Assembly: GCF_025847275.1 (NCBI RefSeq)
Contig: NZ_JAOZEV010000002.1
Span: 310,001 to 374,000, forward strand
Direction of reading: 5' to 3'
Length of the DNA stretch: 64,000 nt
Source: Flavobacterium frigoritolerans
Lineage (GTDB): Bacteria > Bacteroidota > Bacteroidia > Flavobacteriales > Flavobacteriaceae
This document shows positions 8,654-17,815 of the stretch, in pieces. The notes below the pieces were generated by a model. It made no database searches. It was not told the origin of the DNA and saw only the letters and a list, made by a program, of their open reading frames with translations. Within the stretch, counting starts at the first letter, position 1. Every line of letters begins with the position of its first letter. The position numbers and the translations under genes are program-made.

Positions 8654-9550
8654 ATGTCGATAGAAGTAAACAGCATATCAAAAAGTTACGGCACTCAAAA
8701 AGCATTAGACGAAATCTCATTTTCGATTAAAAAGGGTGAAATCGTTGGGTTTCTTGGTCCTAACGGGGCTGGAAAATCAACTTTGATGAAAATCTTAACT
8801 ACTTACTTACTAGCCGATTCGGGTACAGCACTTGTAAACGGTCATGATGTCATGACTGATACCAAGGCAGTGCAATTATCTATTGGTTATTTACCAGAGC
8901 ATAATCCATTGTATTTGGATTTGTATGTTCGTGAGTATTTGGCTTTTAATGCCGATGTTTATAAAGTGGCGAAATTCCGTATCGAAGAAGTTATCCAACT
9001 GACAGGGCTGTCAGCCGAAAGTCATAAAAAAATAGGACAATTGTCTAAAGGATATCGTCAGCGTGTAGGGTTAGCAAATGCTCTATTACACAATCCTGAT
9101 GTTTTAATTCTTGACGAACCAACAACTGGTCTGGATCCTAATCAGTTAATAGAAATCAGAAACGTAATTAAGAATGTAGGTGAAAATAAAACGGTTTTTT
9201 TATCGACACATATTATGCAAGAAGTAGAAGCAATTTGTGACAGAGTTATTATCATTAACAACGGAAAAATTGTTACTGACAAAAAACTAGACAAATTAAT
9301 TTCTGAAGATAAAGAACAAATTATTGAAGTAGAGTTTGATTATCAGGTAGAAGAACAATTACTTGCCAAACTAGAAAACATTAGTTCATATAAAAATACG
9401 CATGACATGATTTGGGAACTGACATTTGTCACTGAAAAAGATATGCGCCCTGCTATTTTTGACTTTGCAACTGCCAATGGTTTAAAAACATTACAGCTTA
9501 ATCAAAAAAATAAAAACCTAGAGGCTGTTTTTAGAGAAATCACTAAATAA
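8654..9550 (+). CDS. gldA: Gliding-motility ABC transporter ATP-binding protein GldA
   Basis: A 298-residue cytoplasmic ATPase of the GldA-GldFG transporter, needed for gliding in Flavobacterium. Walker A is GPNGAGKST (about residues 34-42), the signature region is QLSKGYRQRVGLA, Walker B is VLILDEPTTGLDPNQ, and the switch His is in LSTHIMQEVE. The sequence from the first residue (MSIEVNSISKSYGTQKA) looks like flavobacterial GldA rather than a generic ABC ATPase. gldF and gldG are not adjacent, as is usual for gldA. A terminator follows. Confidence 0.9.
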   Translation: MSIEVNSISKSYGTQKALDEISFSIKKGEIVGFLGPNGAGKSTLMKILTTYLLADSGTALVNGHDVMTDTKAVQLSIGYLPEHNPLYLDLYVREYLAFNADVYKVAKFRIEEVIQLTGLSAESHKKIGQLSKGYRQRVGLANALLHNPDVLILDEPTTGLDPNQLIEIRNVIKNVGENKTVFLSTHIMQEVEAICDRVIIINNGKIVTDKKLDKLISEDKEQIIEVEFDYQVEEQLLAKLENISSYKNTHDMIWELTFVTEKDMRPAIFDFATANGLKTLQLNQKNKNLEAVFREITK

Positions 9551-9606
9551 GTCTACGGTATCAGTATTCGGTTTACATTTCAACAATAATAAATTTGTTC
9601 ACTTAT

Positions 9607-9652
9607 AAAAAATCCAATTCTTTCTATTGTATAGAGCGAATTGGATTTTTTT
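9607..9652 (+). terminator. Intrinsic terminator after gldA
   Basis: AAAAATCCAATTC (from about 9608) pairs with GAATTGGATTTTT, with a loop of about 17 bases and a run of T to 9652. Confidence 0.85.
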
Positions 9653-9833
9653 ATTAAACAAAATCACCCTAAACCAAGCTCTTTTGGGTATTCTTACCTT
9701 AATATCATTCTCAAAAAGAATTAAAAACAGGAGTTTTACTGCGGTTTAATACTTGGTAGTAACTAATTACCAATAGATTATCATTTACAATAAAATTTAA
9801 ATTATTTTTATTTAGACTTGTTATAAATAATAC

Positions 9834-9841
9834 TATATTTG
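9834..9841 (+). promoter_or_regulatory. Putative promoter -7 element for the 10102 receptor gene
   Basis: TATATTTG matches TAnnTTTG. The nearest TTG (9818-9820) is only 13 bases upstream, short for this promoter class. If used, the leader to the ATG at 10102 would be about 250 bases, A/T-rich, with no recognisable RNA element. Otherwise 9660-10101 holds nothing I can identify. Confidence 0.35.
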
Positions 9842-10101
9842 AAGTTTAAAAATTTAAATAATATACAATCATGTTTTTATTTTATTCATCAAAAATCTCC
9901 TCCTCTGCACATTCAAGTAACTTATTTTATCTTGAAAAAAAATACTCCGATGAAATTTGCTAAAATGGATTTCATTTCAATTAAAATCTCAGTTTGTTTA
10001 TTTCAGATTTCATTTTTTAAACAAAGATTACTATAGTCCAACTGTACTTTAGGCTTAATTCAAAAGCCATTTTATTATTCCCATAAATTAAAACAAATAA
10101 T

Positions 10102-12216
10102 ATGAAAAATATTATAACATCCCTTATGCTTGCATTTTCTGTTTATGCCTATTCGCAAACAGAAAAAGAAAAAGATAGTATTATCGAAACATCAGTAAAT
10201 GCATTAGATGAAATTATAATTGTAAAAAGGAAAGTTCTTTATACTCAAAAATCAGATCGCATGGTCTTTAATGTTGAGAACAGCATTGTTGCTGAAGGCG
10301 GAACTGCTTTAGATGTACTAATGCGTGCTCCAGGTGTTGTAGTGTCTCAGGATGGAGAATTATCTATTAGAGGACAACAAGGTGTCGGCGTTATGATTAA
10401 TGGCAAACTAACGCAGCTTTCACAAAAAGAACTTGCTAATTATTTAAAATCAACAACCTCATCTAATATTAAACAAATAGAAGTAATTACTAATCCTTCG
10501 TCTAAATATGATGCAACTGGTAAAGCGGGAATGATTAATATTATATTAAAAAAACCAAGTACTTCTGGAATAAAAGGAACCGTATTCTCTAGTTACGGAA
10601 GAGGTCGAAAAAACAGAACAAACTCTGGTATGAGTTTAAGCTACAACAAAGACAAATTTGGTGTTTTTGGTAATTATAGTTATACTTTTAGAGGCGAAGA
10701 AGAACGTAAAAAATTTGAACAAATTCAACACAAAGACATTAGCATACAGGAAGTTGCAACAACAAATTACCAACATTCGACAACAAGCGAACCTCTTACT
10801 TCAAACAATTTTAAAATTGGAACTTCATATGAAGTTTCTTCAAAAACAAATTTGGAAGTTTCGCTTGACGCAAAAATTGGTCGCTACCAAAATATTGCCA
10901 ATGGTGGAAATGCTTTATTTAATAACTTAAATCAATTAGAATTTGATGCTTTAACCTATAATGATAGCAAGGAAAAGTGGTTTGATTATACCTATGCTTT
11001 TTCGGGGGTTCATAAATTTAATACTGAGGGTAAAAATATGACCTTTGATTTTGAATATGAGACATCAAAATTTAGATCTAATCAATTTCAAAGTGCACAA
11101 AATTTAATCGCTGGCGCTCCAATTAATGACAGAAGAGGATATATCCCTTCACATTTAAAAGTTTTTACTGGTAAAGTAGATTTCACAAACCCTATAAAAG
11201 AAAAGCAAACTCTGGAATGGGGATTTAAAGCAAGTATAAAGAATAATGACAATCCCTCAGTTTATGAGTACTATAATAATCAATGGATAATTGATCTTAA
11301 TTCGACAAATCATTTTGTATACGATGAACAGATTTATGCCGCTTACGCTAACTATAAATACAAACTAGAGAATCTTAGTATTCAAGGAGGGGTAAGAACA
11401 GAATATACTGCGATTGATATTAACCAAAAAACGCTGAATGAAAATCATAAAGATGATTACTTAAAATGGTTTCCTAGTCTTGCATTAAAATACGAAATGA
11501 ACAGTAATCATTCAGTACACGCTTCTTATAGCAAGAGAATCAACAGACCAAGTCAGTTTGATTTAAATCCATTCCGTTTTTATGATGACTCGTTTAATTA
11601 TTCACAAGGTAATCCTGATCTGGTTCCAGAAATTACTCACTCAACAGAAATAGGCTACTCTTGGAAAAGTGCATTTATGGCTTCTGTGTATTTTAACCAA
11701 ACCAAAGACGTTTTTACAGAAATTTATGTTTATAATCCTGCAGATAATACAACGGTAACTTCTCAAATCAATGCCAAAAAATCTTTTAATTATGGTGTAA
11801 ATATTACCAATACAACCGATATTTATAAATGGTGGTCTGTAAATACGCTGATGAATGTTTTTGAGAATAGATTTGAAGGAAACATGATTAATACAAATAC
11901 AATTGACCCAATAGTAACATTAAATTTAAATGTTCAAAACTCATTTACAATTACTGACACTTGGAAAGCTGAGGCCAATGCGCAGTATCAATCAAAATCG
12001 AATGTTGGAATTTATGAGAGAGATAGTTTCTTTGATTTTAGCATCGGATTATCAAAACAGGTTCTTGCTAACAAAGGCAGTATAAAGTTTAATGTTACCG
12101 ATATTTTTAATACTAATAAATACAATATCAATTCGGTTATCGGACAAACCAGTATTGACAAAAGATATAATCTTGATAGCCGTGTAGCAACAATTTCCTT
12201 TACTTACAGAATTTAA
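10102..12216 (+). CDS. TonB-dependent receptor-like outer-membrane beta-barrel protein
   Basis: A 704-residue outer-membrane protein. The signal peptide MKNIITSLMLAFSVYAYSQ is followed at once by a plug domain (about residues 30-150: VLMRAPGVVVSQDGELSIRGQQGVGVMINGK, split here only by reading) and a large barrel with the conserved INRPSQFDLNPFRFYDD and GNPDLVPEITHSTEIGY segments of the outer-membrane beta-barrel family (OMP_b-brl_3). It lacks the N-terminal carboxypeptidase-like domain that many relatives have. No partner SusD or periplasmic gene is next to it, so the ligand is unknown. Confidence 0.85.
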   Translation: MKNIITSLMLAFSVYAYSQTEKEKDSIIETSVNALDEIIIVKRKVLYTQKSDRMVFNVENSIVAEGGTALDVLMRAPGVVVSQDGELSIRGQQGVGVMINGKLTQLSQKELANYLKSTTSSNIKQIEVITNPSSKYDATGKAGMINIILKKPSTSGIKGTVFSSYGRGRKNRTNSGMSLSYNKDKFGVFGNYSYTFRGEEERKKFEQIQHKDISIQEVATTNYQHSTTSEPLTSNNFKIGTSYEVSSKTNLEVSLDAKIGRYQNIANGGNALFNNLNQLEFDALTYNDSKEKWFDYTYAFSGVHKFNTEGKNMTFDFEYETSKFRSNQFQSAQNLIAGAPINDRRGYIPSHLKVFTGKVDFTNPIKEKQTLEWGFKASIKNNDNPSVYEYYNNQWIIDLNSTNHFVYDEQIYAAYANYKYKLENLSIQGGVRTEYTAIDINQKTLNENHKDDYLKWFPSLALKYEMNSNHSVHASYSKRINRPSQFDLNPFRFYDDSFNYSQGNPDLVPEITHSTEIGYSWKSAFMASVYFNQTKDVFTEIYVYNPADNTTVTSQINAKKSFNYGVNITNTTDIYKWWSVNTLMNVFENRFEGNMINTNTIDPIVTLNLNVQNSFTITDTWKAEANAQYQSKSNVGIYERDSFFDFSIGLSKQVLANKGSIKFNVTDIFNTNKYNINSVIGQTSIDKRYNLDSRVATISFTYRI

Positions 12217-12264
12217 TGCTTTAAATCTTTAGTTCCACCTCTTATTTTTGTTTACTTGATGTAC

Positions 12265-12292
12265 TATAGCCTGCTTGTTTAAGCAGGCTATA
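12265..12292 (+). terminator. Intrinsic terminator after the 10102 receptor gene
   Basis: TATAGCCTGCTT and AAGCAGGCTATA form a perfect 12-bp stem with a four-base loop, followed by a short T-rich stretch. Confidence 0.8.
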
Positions 12293-12356
12293 TCTGTTTT
12301 TATTCGATAGTAATGAATATTTAAATTGTTCCTTGCAATTAATTCCAACATACTAA

Positions 12357-12429
12357 TGTCAGACTGAGCGGAGTCGAAGTCCCGCAAAGTGATTCAGCAA
12401 ATGAGACTTCGACTCCGCTCAGTCTGACA
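12357..12429. repeat. Long perfect inverted repeat (dispersed-repeat type)
   Basis: A 25-bp arm at 12357-12381 (TGTCAGACTGAG then CGGAGTCGAAGTC) is perfectly complementary to 12405-12429 across a 23-base spacer. It is GC-richer than its surroundings and lies between convergent genes. From memory this sequence recurs in Flavobacterium genomes as an intergenic REP-like element; only one copy is in this window. Confidence 0.8.
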
Positions 12430-12497
12430 ATCGAACTTTACTCATCAAAACAATCATATTGGTTTTGGATTGATTCTTTATTTATTTGTTAAACATA

Positions 12498-12536
12498 AAA
12501 AAGTCTTTTGAAGAATGGGAACTCTTTCAAAAGACT
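12498..12536 (-). terminator. Intrinsic terminator of the xus cluster
   Basis: AAAGTCTTTTGAA (12498-12510) pairs with TTCAAAAGACTTT (12524-12536); read on the minus strand it ends in a T-run just past the xusC-like stop. Confidence 0.85.
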
Positions 12537-12567
12537 TTAACTAACTAAAATATGTAAATGGGTAATA

Positions 12568-13740
12568 TTAAATCTTAACTGTAGGTTTTTGCTTTTTTTT
12601 CCTTCCCCACCAAATATAAAAACCTGTAACTGGTAAACTGGCACATATTAAACTACCAGCGAAATATAAAATCTTAGTTGACATTCCTCCTATAGTTCCT
12701 ATATGTAAACTATAATTAGATCGCATAAGCCATTTTGAGAAACGTTCGTCATCAATATACTTTTGTGAATTTGGCTTTAATTCCAATGTTTGTTGATCAA
12801 AGTATAAATCCCTCCAAACTCCTTTATTCATATCTGTGCAAGCATAAAAATCATCTTCTGGCTCATCTGGAAAATGAATGATTACTGCTTCTTTATTTTC
12901 TTTGGCAATTTCCTTGCGTACTTTGTTCCAGATAAAATCGGCTGTCGCGAGTTTGTCTAATTGCTTTTGGGACAAAGTATCTTTTTTAACAGCAACAACT
13001 TGTTCCTTTTTGTCTTTTTCATCAGCCCAACCTCCACTTATCCAGTAAGTGCTTGATCTGACCCATTGAAAACTCATAATTAATCCTGTAAAAGAAATAA
13101 GTAATGCCAATATAATAGTGTAAAACCCCATTACATTATGCAAATCATAATTTATCCGTTTAAACTTCGCACTCCATTTTATCTTAAAACTAGCATCTCT
13201 AGTTGTTTTGTTCCATTTTTTTGGAAACCAAAGAACAAGTCCACTTATAAGCAAAAAGAAGAAAATTAGCGTTCCCCAAGCCGTAACTTGCGAACCAACA
13301 TCTCTATCTAACCATAAATAACGATGTCCTTCATCCATGATGTGAAAAAAGTCTTCGTGATCTACCATTCCTGTAATAGCTCCGTTATATGGATTTACAT
13401 ATATCAAAGAATCTGATTCGACATCAACTTTAATCGTTTTATCTAAACCATTGTACCATAAACCATGAATTTCTTTATTAGGCAATGCTTTACTAACTGC
13501 TTCATATATCTTAGAAGGTGGTAGTACTTTTTCTGATTCTTGCGCTTCGACATTTAACCAAGGAGATGTTGCATGTTTGATTTCTTGTTCAAAAACCAAA
13601 ATACAACCTGTAATTCCCATTATAAACACCACAATTCCAGAAGCGAGTCCCAACCATAAATGCAACCAAGCATTAATTTTACTGAAACGTGATTTCCCTT
13701 TATTTGGTGGCTTATTTGTACGGCGTTTAATAGTAGTCAT
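12568..13740 (-). CDS. xusC: PepSY-associated TM protein, XusC-like siderophore-iron reductase
   Basis: A 390-residue inner-membrane PepSY_TM protein. Membrane segments lie at about residues 27-50 (WLHLWLGLASGIVVFIMGITG), 150-170, 205-225 and 360-378, with His residues in HLWLG, LHNVMGFY and SLHIGT that could bind haem. In Bacteroides the third gene of the xusABC locus encodes such a protein and is thought to take electrons to imported ferric siderophore. Here it follows a DUF4374 lipoprotein and a TonB receptor in the same order. The gene name is by locus and family analogy. Confidence 0.8.
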   Translation of the reverse strand: MTTIKRRTNKPPNKGKSRFSKINAWLHLWLGLASGIVVFIMGITGCILVFEQEIKHATSPWLNVEAQESEKVLPPSKIYEAVSKALPNKEIHGLWYNGLDKTIKVDVESDSLIYVNPYNGAITGMVDHEDFFHIMDEGHRYLWLDRDVGSQVTAWGTLIFFFLLISGLVLWFPKKWNKTTRDASFKIKWSAKFKRINYDLHNVMGFYTIILALLISFTGLIMSFQWVRSSTYWISGGWADEKDKKEQVVAVKKDTLSQKQLDKLATADFIWNKVRKEIAKENKEAVIIHFPDEPEDDFYACTDMNKGVWRDLYFDQQTLELKPNSQKYIDDERFSKWLMRSNYSLHIGTIGGMSTKILYFAGSLICASLPVTGFYIWWGRKKKQKPTVKI

Positions 13741-13796
13741 TTGGCATTATAATTTAATAGTAATGGTATGTTATGGGCAAAAAAGGTCTATATATA

Positions 13797-13842
13797 AATG
13801 GCTTGAGGAATTACTTTATTAAAAATAATTCTCAAGCCATTA
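13797..13842 (-). terminator. Hairpin between xusB-like and xusC-like genes
   Basis: AATGGCTTGAG and CTCAAGCCATT pair, extended by AATT/AATT, between the DUF4374 stop and the PepSY start. There is only a weak T-run on the minus strand, so it may lower read-through or protect the upstream mRNA rather than stop transcription fully. Confidence 0.55.
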
Positions 13843-13851
13843 AAAATTGTA

Positions 13852-15096
13852 TTAGTATGTAAGTTTTCCAATTGCAGGCAAGTAAAGCCCCTCTTTAAGA
13901 AGCGCACCAGCTTTGGCATTACCAGTTGCGATATCTATTTGGTAAACACGAGCTTCTTTACCTGTAACAAAACTTTTGTATGCTTTTCCATCTTCTACAA
14001 ACATACTCCCTAGTCCAAAAAACTCATCTCCACCATGATCAGGTAAACCTGTAACTGGTAAAACAGTTTTGGTAGCTAAATCAAGAATAGCCGATTTAAA
14101 AATTGGTTTGCTGTCAAGAAAACTATAAACTGGACTATTCGGATCAACATCGTTAGGAATATAAGATATAAAAACTTTCTCCCCTACTAATGGATATGCT
14201 GCAATGACTTTACCTTTAAGTGTACTTGTTTCAATGTTAAAGAAATAGTTTGCATCAAACTTGTCTTCTCCTTTTTTAATACGTAACACTCCCGAAGAAA
14301 CTGCTGTAACAGGATAACCACCAGCACGAGCATTAGATGAAAATGTAAAAATATCCCCAGATTCTGTTTGTACAATTCCTGTATTAGTGTAATAAAGACC
14401 AATCGCAGCTGTTCTAGTATCTTTTATTGTAGTTACATATTCCAAAGATGGGTATTTATAAACTCTTACAATAGCATCAGATGATAATACTTTATTTGTT
14501 CCATCAGTAACATCTTTAATATATACAGGCACAAAAAGTTTATCACCAGAAACTGCTGCTCCTGTTGGCCAATACAAGATTTTTTTGTTTTCAGAGCTAA
14601 CCGCAAAGTCGTTAAACTTACGACCATCGATTGAAACCGTTTTAGGATTATAAATCATAAGCTCATAATCTGAAGAACTACCATCCCAAGTAGCGCCAAT
14701 ATTAATCATTCTTTTATCATCTGTGTAACCAACAACATAAGATGATTCTAAAGCAAGTTTGTCTCCAGCCACTAATTTCCCTGTATTATTAAGATGGAAT
14801 GAAACCGACCCTTCATCTTCTGTGCTTAAGGCAAAAAAAGTATTAGCTACAGGAAAACAACTTCCTCCAAATTCAATACCAACTCCTTTTGCACTAATTT
14901 CTCCAGTCATTAATCGATCTACAGAATTAAAATCTAATATATACTGTGTATAATCTGCCAACCAATAAGAAGCAACATATTTGGAATTAGTTGTGTTAGG
15001 CTCTTGAACTGGAGCAGCATCATCACTACTACAAGAAAAAGTAGCTAACGACAGCATTGCTAAAGCAAAGCCTTTTTGAAATTTGTTTATAAACAT
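13852..15096 (-). CDS. xusB: DUF4374 lipoprotein, XusB-like siderophore-binding protein
   Basis: A 414-residue surface lipoprotein candidate. A lipoprotein signal (LSLATFSCSSDD, lipid Cys near residue 22) is followed by acidic/Ser residues, the pattern linked to surface export in Bacteroidetes, then a beta-propeller-like DUF4374 body. In Bacteroides thetaiotaomicron the DUF4374 protein XusB binds enterobactin. The neighbours (TonB receptor upstream, PepSY protein downstream) match that locus. Binding specificity cannot be read from sequence. Confidence 0.85.
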   Translation of the reverse strand: MFINKFQKGFALAMLSLATFSCSSDDAAPVQEPNTTNSKYVASYWLADYTQYILDFNSVDRLMTGEISAKGVGIEFGGSCFPVANTFFALSTEDEGSVSFHLNNTGKLVAGDKLALESSYVVGYTDDKRMINIGATWDGSSSDYELMIYNPKTVSIDGRKFNDFAVSSENKKILYWPTGAAVSGDKLFVPVYIKDVTDGTNKVLSSDAIVRVYKYPSLEYVTTIKDTRTAAIGLYYTNTGIVQTESGDIFTFSSNARAGGYPVTAVSSGVLRIKKGEDKFDANYFFNIETSTLKGKVIAAYPLVGEKVFISYIPNDVDPNSPVYSFLDSKPIFKSAILDLATKTVLPVTGLPDHGGDEFFGLGSMFVEDGKAYKSFVTGKEARVYQIDIATGNAKAGALLKEGLYLPAIGKLTY

Positions 15097-15139
15097 GATT
15101 TATAATTATTTAAGGGTTATTATTAAAGTTTAATTTTTG

Positions 15140-17497
15140 TTATTGAATGAAGTATCTCAACTTAACTGAAAAAGCACGACCTGGCTTTTGAACTTTAAAG
15201 TAGTCGTATACCTTAACATCTGTAATATTTCTACACTCAAAAGCAACGTTGTATTTTCCGTTTAAAAAGGAATAAGAAGCCATTATATTTTGAGTAAACT
15301 GCTCTGGAATGGCTTTTTTAGTTTCAAGTCCCCCTAAAACGGGCCAGGTCAAATAAAAAGCATCTAAATAATTTGCACTAACATTAAGAGTAAGTCTGTC
15401 GTGTTTATATTTAATATTTTTGAATGAAAAAGCTAAATCAGCATTACCAAAAAAGATAGGTACATTTGGTAATTGTGCATTATATAGTGCATCTGGAACC
15501 TCCAAATCTTCTCTTTTAATAAATTTATTTGTATTTACTTGCTTTTGATAGGTCGCATTTACTTCAAAAGTTAATAAATCATCATATCCATAGCGAAGCA
15601 CTCCATCAATACCTGTAACACGAACACTTTGTAAATTTTTGTAACTAGATGTATTTCCAACACGAGTTATCTGTATAAAATCTTTAGCATTTCTGTATAT
15701 TAAGCTACTTTCGGCTCCAAAATGATGTTTGTTTTTTTGAGTAATTAAAACAAGTCCAAAATTTACATTATCACTACTCTCAGGGGTTAATCCTGTATTA
15801 CTAGTAATTGTTACCCCTCCATCTCCATACATTTCGGCTGACGAAGGCAAACGATAAGCATGCTCATAAGATGCTTTTGTTTGTAATTTATCCGTTAGAT
15901 GGTAGGTAGCTGTAGCTCCATAACCATAATTTGTTGATGATGTCGATTCAGTTTCGCCCTTATTAGCTGTACTCGTACGAAAACCAAACATCTTACCAAA
16001 AGCCGAAGCTGAAAATCGATTTTCAAAACCACTTACATTATATACCAGACCTAAAATATTTTTATCAAAGGATGGCTCACCTAAATCAATAACTTCTTTA
16101 TATTCTTCTGTTTCTTTACGCTTATAGCCCGTGTATGTATGATTAAATGCAACAGATTGATGATCATCAATTTCATATTTTATATTAGTTATTGCCAATA
16201 AATTCCTCTCATCATATAGATAAAATGTTTTTCTGTCACTTAATTCTCCTTTATCACTAGCTCCTCCAAAATTTCTATAAGTGTAATTTCCTGCCCAGTC
16301 ATAAACTCTTGAAGAAGTATCAATTGTACGGTTATTTACTAAACTATATGTTGTATTAAAATTTAAAGACAGCCCTTTAGTAAAAAGATTATCTTTCTTG
16401 TATTTCAAAGAAGATATAAAAGCCTCCCCGTCCTTAAAAGCCTGACCTGCAACTTTGTCCATTGTTCTTCCTTGTTGGATTTCTTTCTTGTTTCCAGACA
16501 TTACAAAACCAACAAGTAAATAATCGGCAAATGATTTATCCTTAAACCCTGTTTCTGCCATTATTGTCCCAGATTTATAGGCATCATGAAAATGACGGTA
16601 CTTTTGTTCTGGTAAAAACTTTGAAGTTGTTTTATCTGCAATACTTACATCTACTTTATAATCGTTATCTGAATAGTTTCCAAAAGCATTTAAATTTAAA
16701 ATAAGTCCGTCTTTATTTGTAAAACGCGTATTTACTGCCATTCTATGCGTATTAAACGAAGCATAAGTATATGAAGCATCAATGTAACGGTTTACACTTT
16801 TATTAGTTATAATATTTACTGCTCCTCCTAATGCATCTGCTCCCAATTCAATAGGAACAACTCCTTTATATACATCGATTCTTTCTGCCATATTTACCGG
16901 AATGTTATTCAATGTAAGCGAAGAACCAAAGCTCTCCATTGGGACTCCGTCTAAAAAGAACTTTACTTGGTCACCCGAAAATCCATTCAATGTAAAATTG
17001 AAATCAGACCCCATTCCTCCAGATTCACGAACACGTACTCCTGTTGTTTTGTTTAAAATCTGATTTAAATCTGCATTGCTATTGTAGGTCTTTTTAAGAT
17101 CTACAGCTGTAATATTATAAGCCTGTTCTCTTACTCGCTGAACTTTAGATTTACCTTTTACTGCTACTTCGTTTAAAGCCGCAATATCCTCTTGCATAGT
17201 AATATCAGAAACTATTTTGCCTTCTTGCTTTACAGTAATTGAGGTATGTATTGTTTTATAACCAACATAAGTAATCGCTAGAATATAATCGCCAGGCTCA
17301 ACATTCATCTTATATTCTCCCTTATTATTTGTGAGAGTAGCATATGTAGTCCCCTTTAAAGCTACTGAAACTGCTTCACCAGGCTTATAATTGCTTATCA
17401 AAACAATTCCCGATATAGTTGATTTATTTTTTTGTGAAAAGACCTGTATTGTGGTCATTAAAATCAGTAATAGAATTCCTGTTTTATGTAGTCGCAT
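15140..17497 (-). CDS. xusA: TonB-dependent siderophore receptor, XusA-like
   Basis: A 785-residue outer-membrane receptor. Signal peptide (GILLLILMTTIQVFSQ), then a CarboxypepD_reg domain (about residues 27-110, TISGIVLISNYKPGEAVSVALKG split at that length), a plug (about 120-230, NQILNKTTGVRVRESGG, IELGADALGGAVNIIT) and a barrel ending in the aromatic-rich LRYFIQ. It is the first gene of a receptor/DUF4374/PepSY operon and has a Fur-like palindrome at its promoter, supporting iron-siderophore uptake. The exact ligand is unknown. Confidence 0.88.
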   Translation of the reverse strand: MRLHKTGILLLILMTTIQVFSQKNKSTISGIVLISNYKPGEAVSVALKGTTYATLTNNKGEYKMNVEPGDYILAITYVGYKTIHTSITVKQEGKIVSDITMQEDIAALNEVAVKGKSKVQRVREQAYNITAVDLKKTYNSNADLNQILNKTTGVRVRESGGMGSDFNFTLNGFSGDQVKFFLDGVPMESFGSSLTLNNIPVNMAERIDVYKGVVPIELGADALGGAVNIITNKSVNRYIDASYTYASFNTHRMAVNTRFTNKDGLILNLNAFGNYSDNDYKVDVSIADKTTSKFLPEQKYRHFHDAYKSGTIMAETGFKDKSFADYLLVGFVMSGNKKEIQQGRTMDKVAGQAFKDGEAFISSLKYKKDNLFTKGLSLNFNTTYSLVNNRTIDTSSRVYDWAGNYTYRNFGGASDKGELSDRKTFYLYDERNLLAITNIKYEIDDHQSVAFNHTYTGYKRKETEEYKEVIDLGEPSFDKNILGLVYNVSGFENRFSASAFGKMFGFRTSTANKGETESTSSTNYGYGATATYHLTDKLQTKASYEHAYRLPSSAEMYGDGGVTITSNTGLTPESSDNVNFGLVLITQKNKHHFGAESSLIYRNAKDFIQITRVGNTSSYKNLQSVRVTGIDGVLRYGYDDLLTFEVNATYQKQVNTNKFIKREDLEVPDALYNAQLPNVPIFFGNADLAFSFKNIKYKHDRLTLNVSANYLDAFYLTWPVLGGLETKKAIPEQFTQNIMASYSFLNGKYNVAFECRNITDVKVYDYFKVQKPGRAFSVKLRYFIQ

Positions 17498-17572
17498 TAA
17501 CTTTTAATTAAAAATGAACAATTGATATGAAAATTAATTTATGACAAAATTAACTCTTAGACACACAAGAAT

Positions 17573-17580
17573 CAAAACTA
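17573..17580 (-). promoter_or_regulatory. Promoter -7 element of the xusABC-like operon
   Basis: On the minus strand this reads TAGTTTTG, an exact TAnnTTTG match, 76 bp before the receptor start. A degenerate copy of the Fur-like box directly abuts it at 17581-17597. Confidence 0.55.
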
Positions 17581-17650
17581 TTTTTAATTATTCTAAATAA
17601 GTATAATATTTAACTTTTATAGTGGCTTTTTTTCAAAGAAAGGAATCTTT

Positions 17651-17667
17651 TTTAGAATTATTCTAAA
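17651..17667. promoter_or_regulatory. Fur-like operator upstream of the siderophore operon
   Basis: TTTAGAAT-T-ATTCTAAA is a perfect 8-1-8 dyad. Fur-family sites are commonly 7-1-7 dyads. A second degenerate copy (TTTTTAAT-T-ATTCTAAA) lies at 17581-17597 beside the -7 element. Repression by iron is inferred from motif shape and gene content. Confidence 0.6.
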
Positions 17668-17752
17668 TAGAATGAGGTGAAAAATTAACAAAAAAGATCA
17701 AATTCCTTTAAACCACTGAAAGGTTCTTATCCTATTTAACTTTTAATCCATA

Positions 17753-17797
17753 AAAAAAGTAGCCCATTTAAAAATTAAACGGGCTACTTTCAAAAAA
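17753..17797 (-). terminator. Intrinsic terminator after PLP decarboxylase gene
   Basis: AAAGTAGCCC pairs with GGGCTACTTT around an A/T-rich loop; read on the minus strand it ends in TTTTTTT. Confidence 0.85.
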
Positions 17798-17815
17798 ATC
17801 TATTGTGTCTTTTAC

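Noticed and set aside
9839..10036. 65-codon open frame upstream of the 10102 receptor
   Set aside because: AT-rich, no homology-like features, begins inside a probable -7 element and carries no signal or domain; more likely leader sequence.
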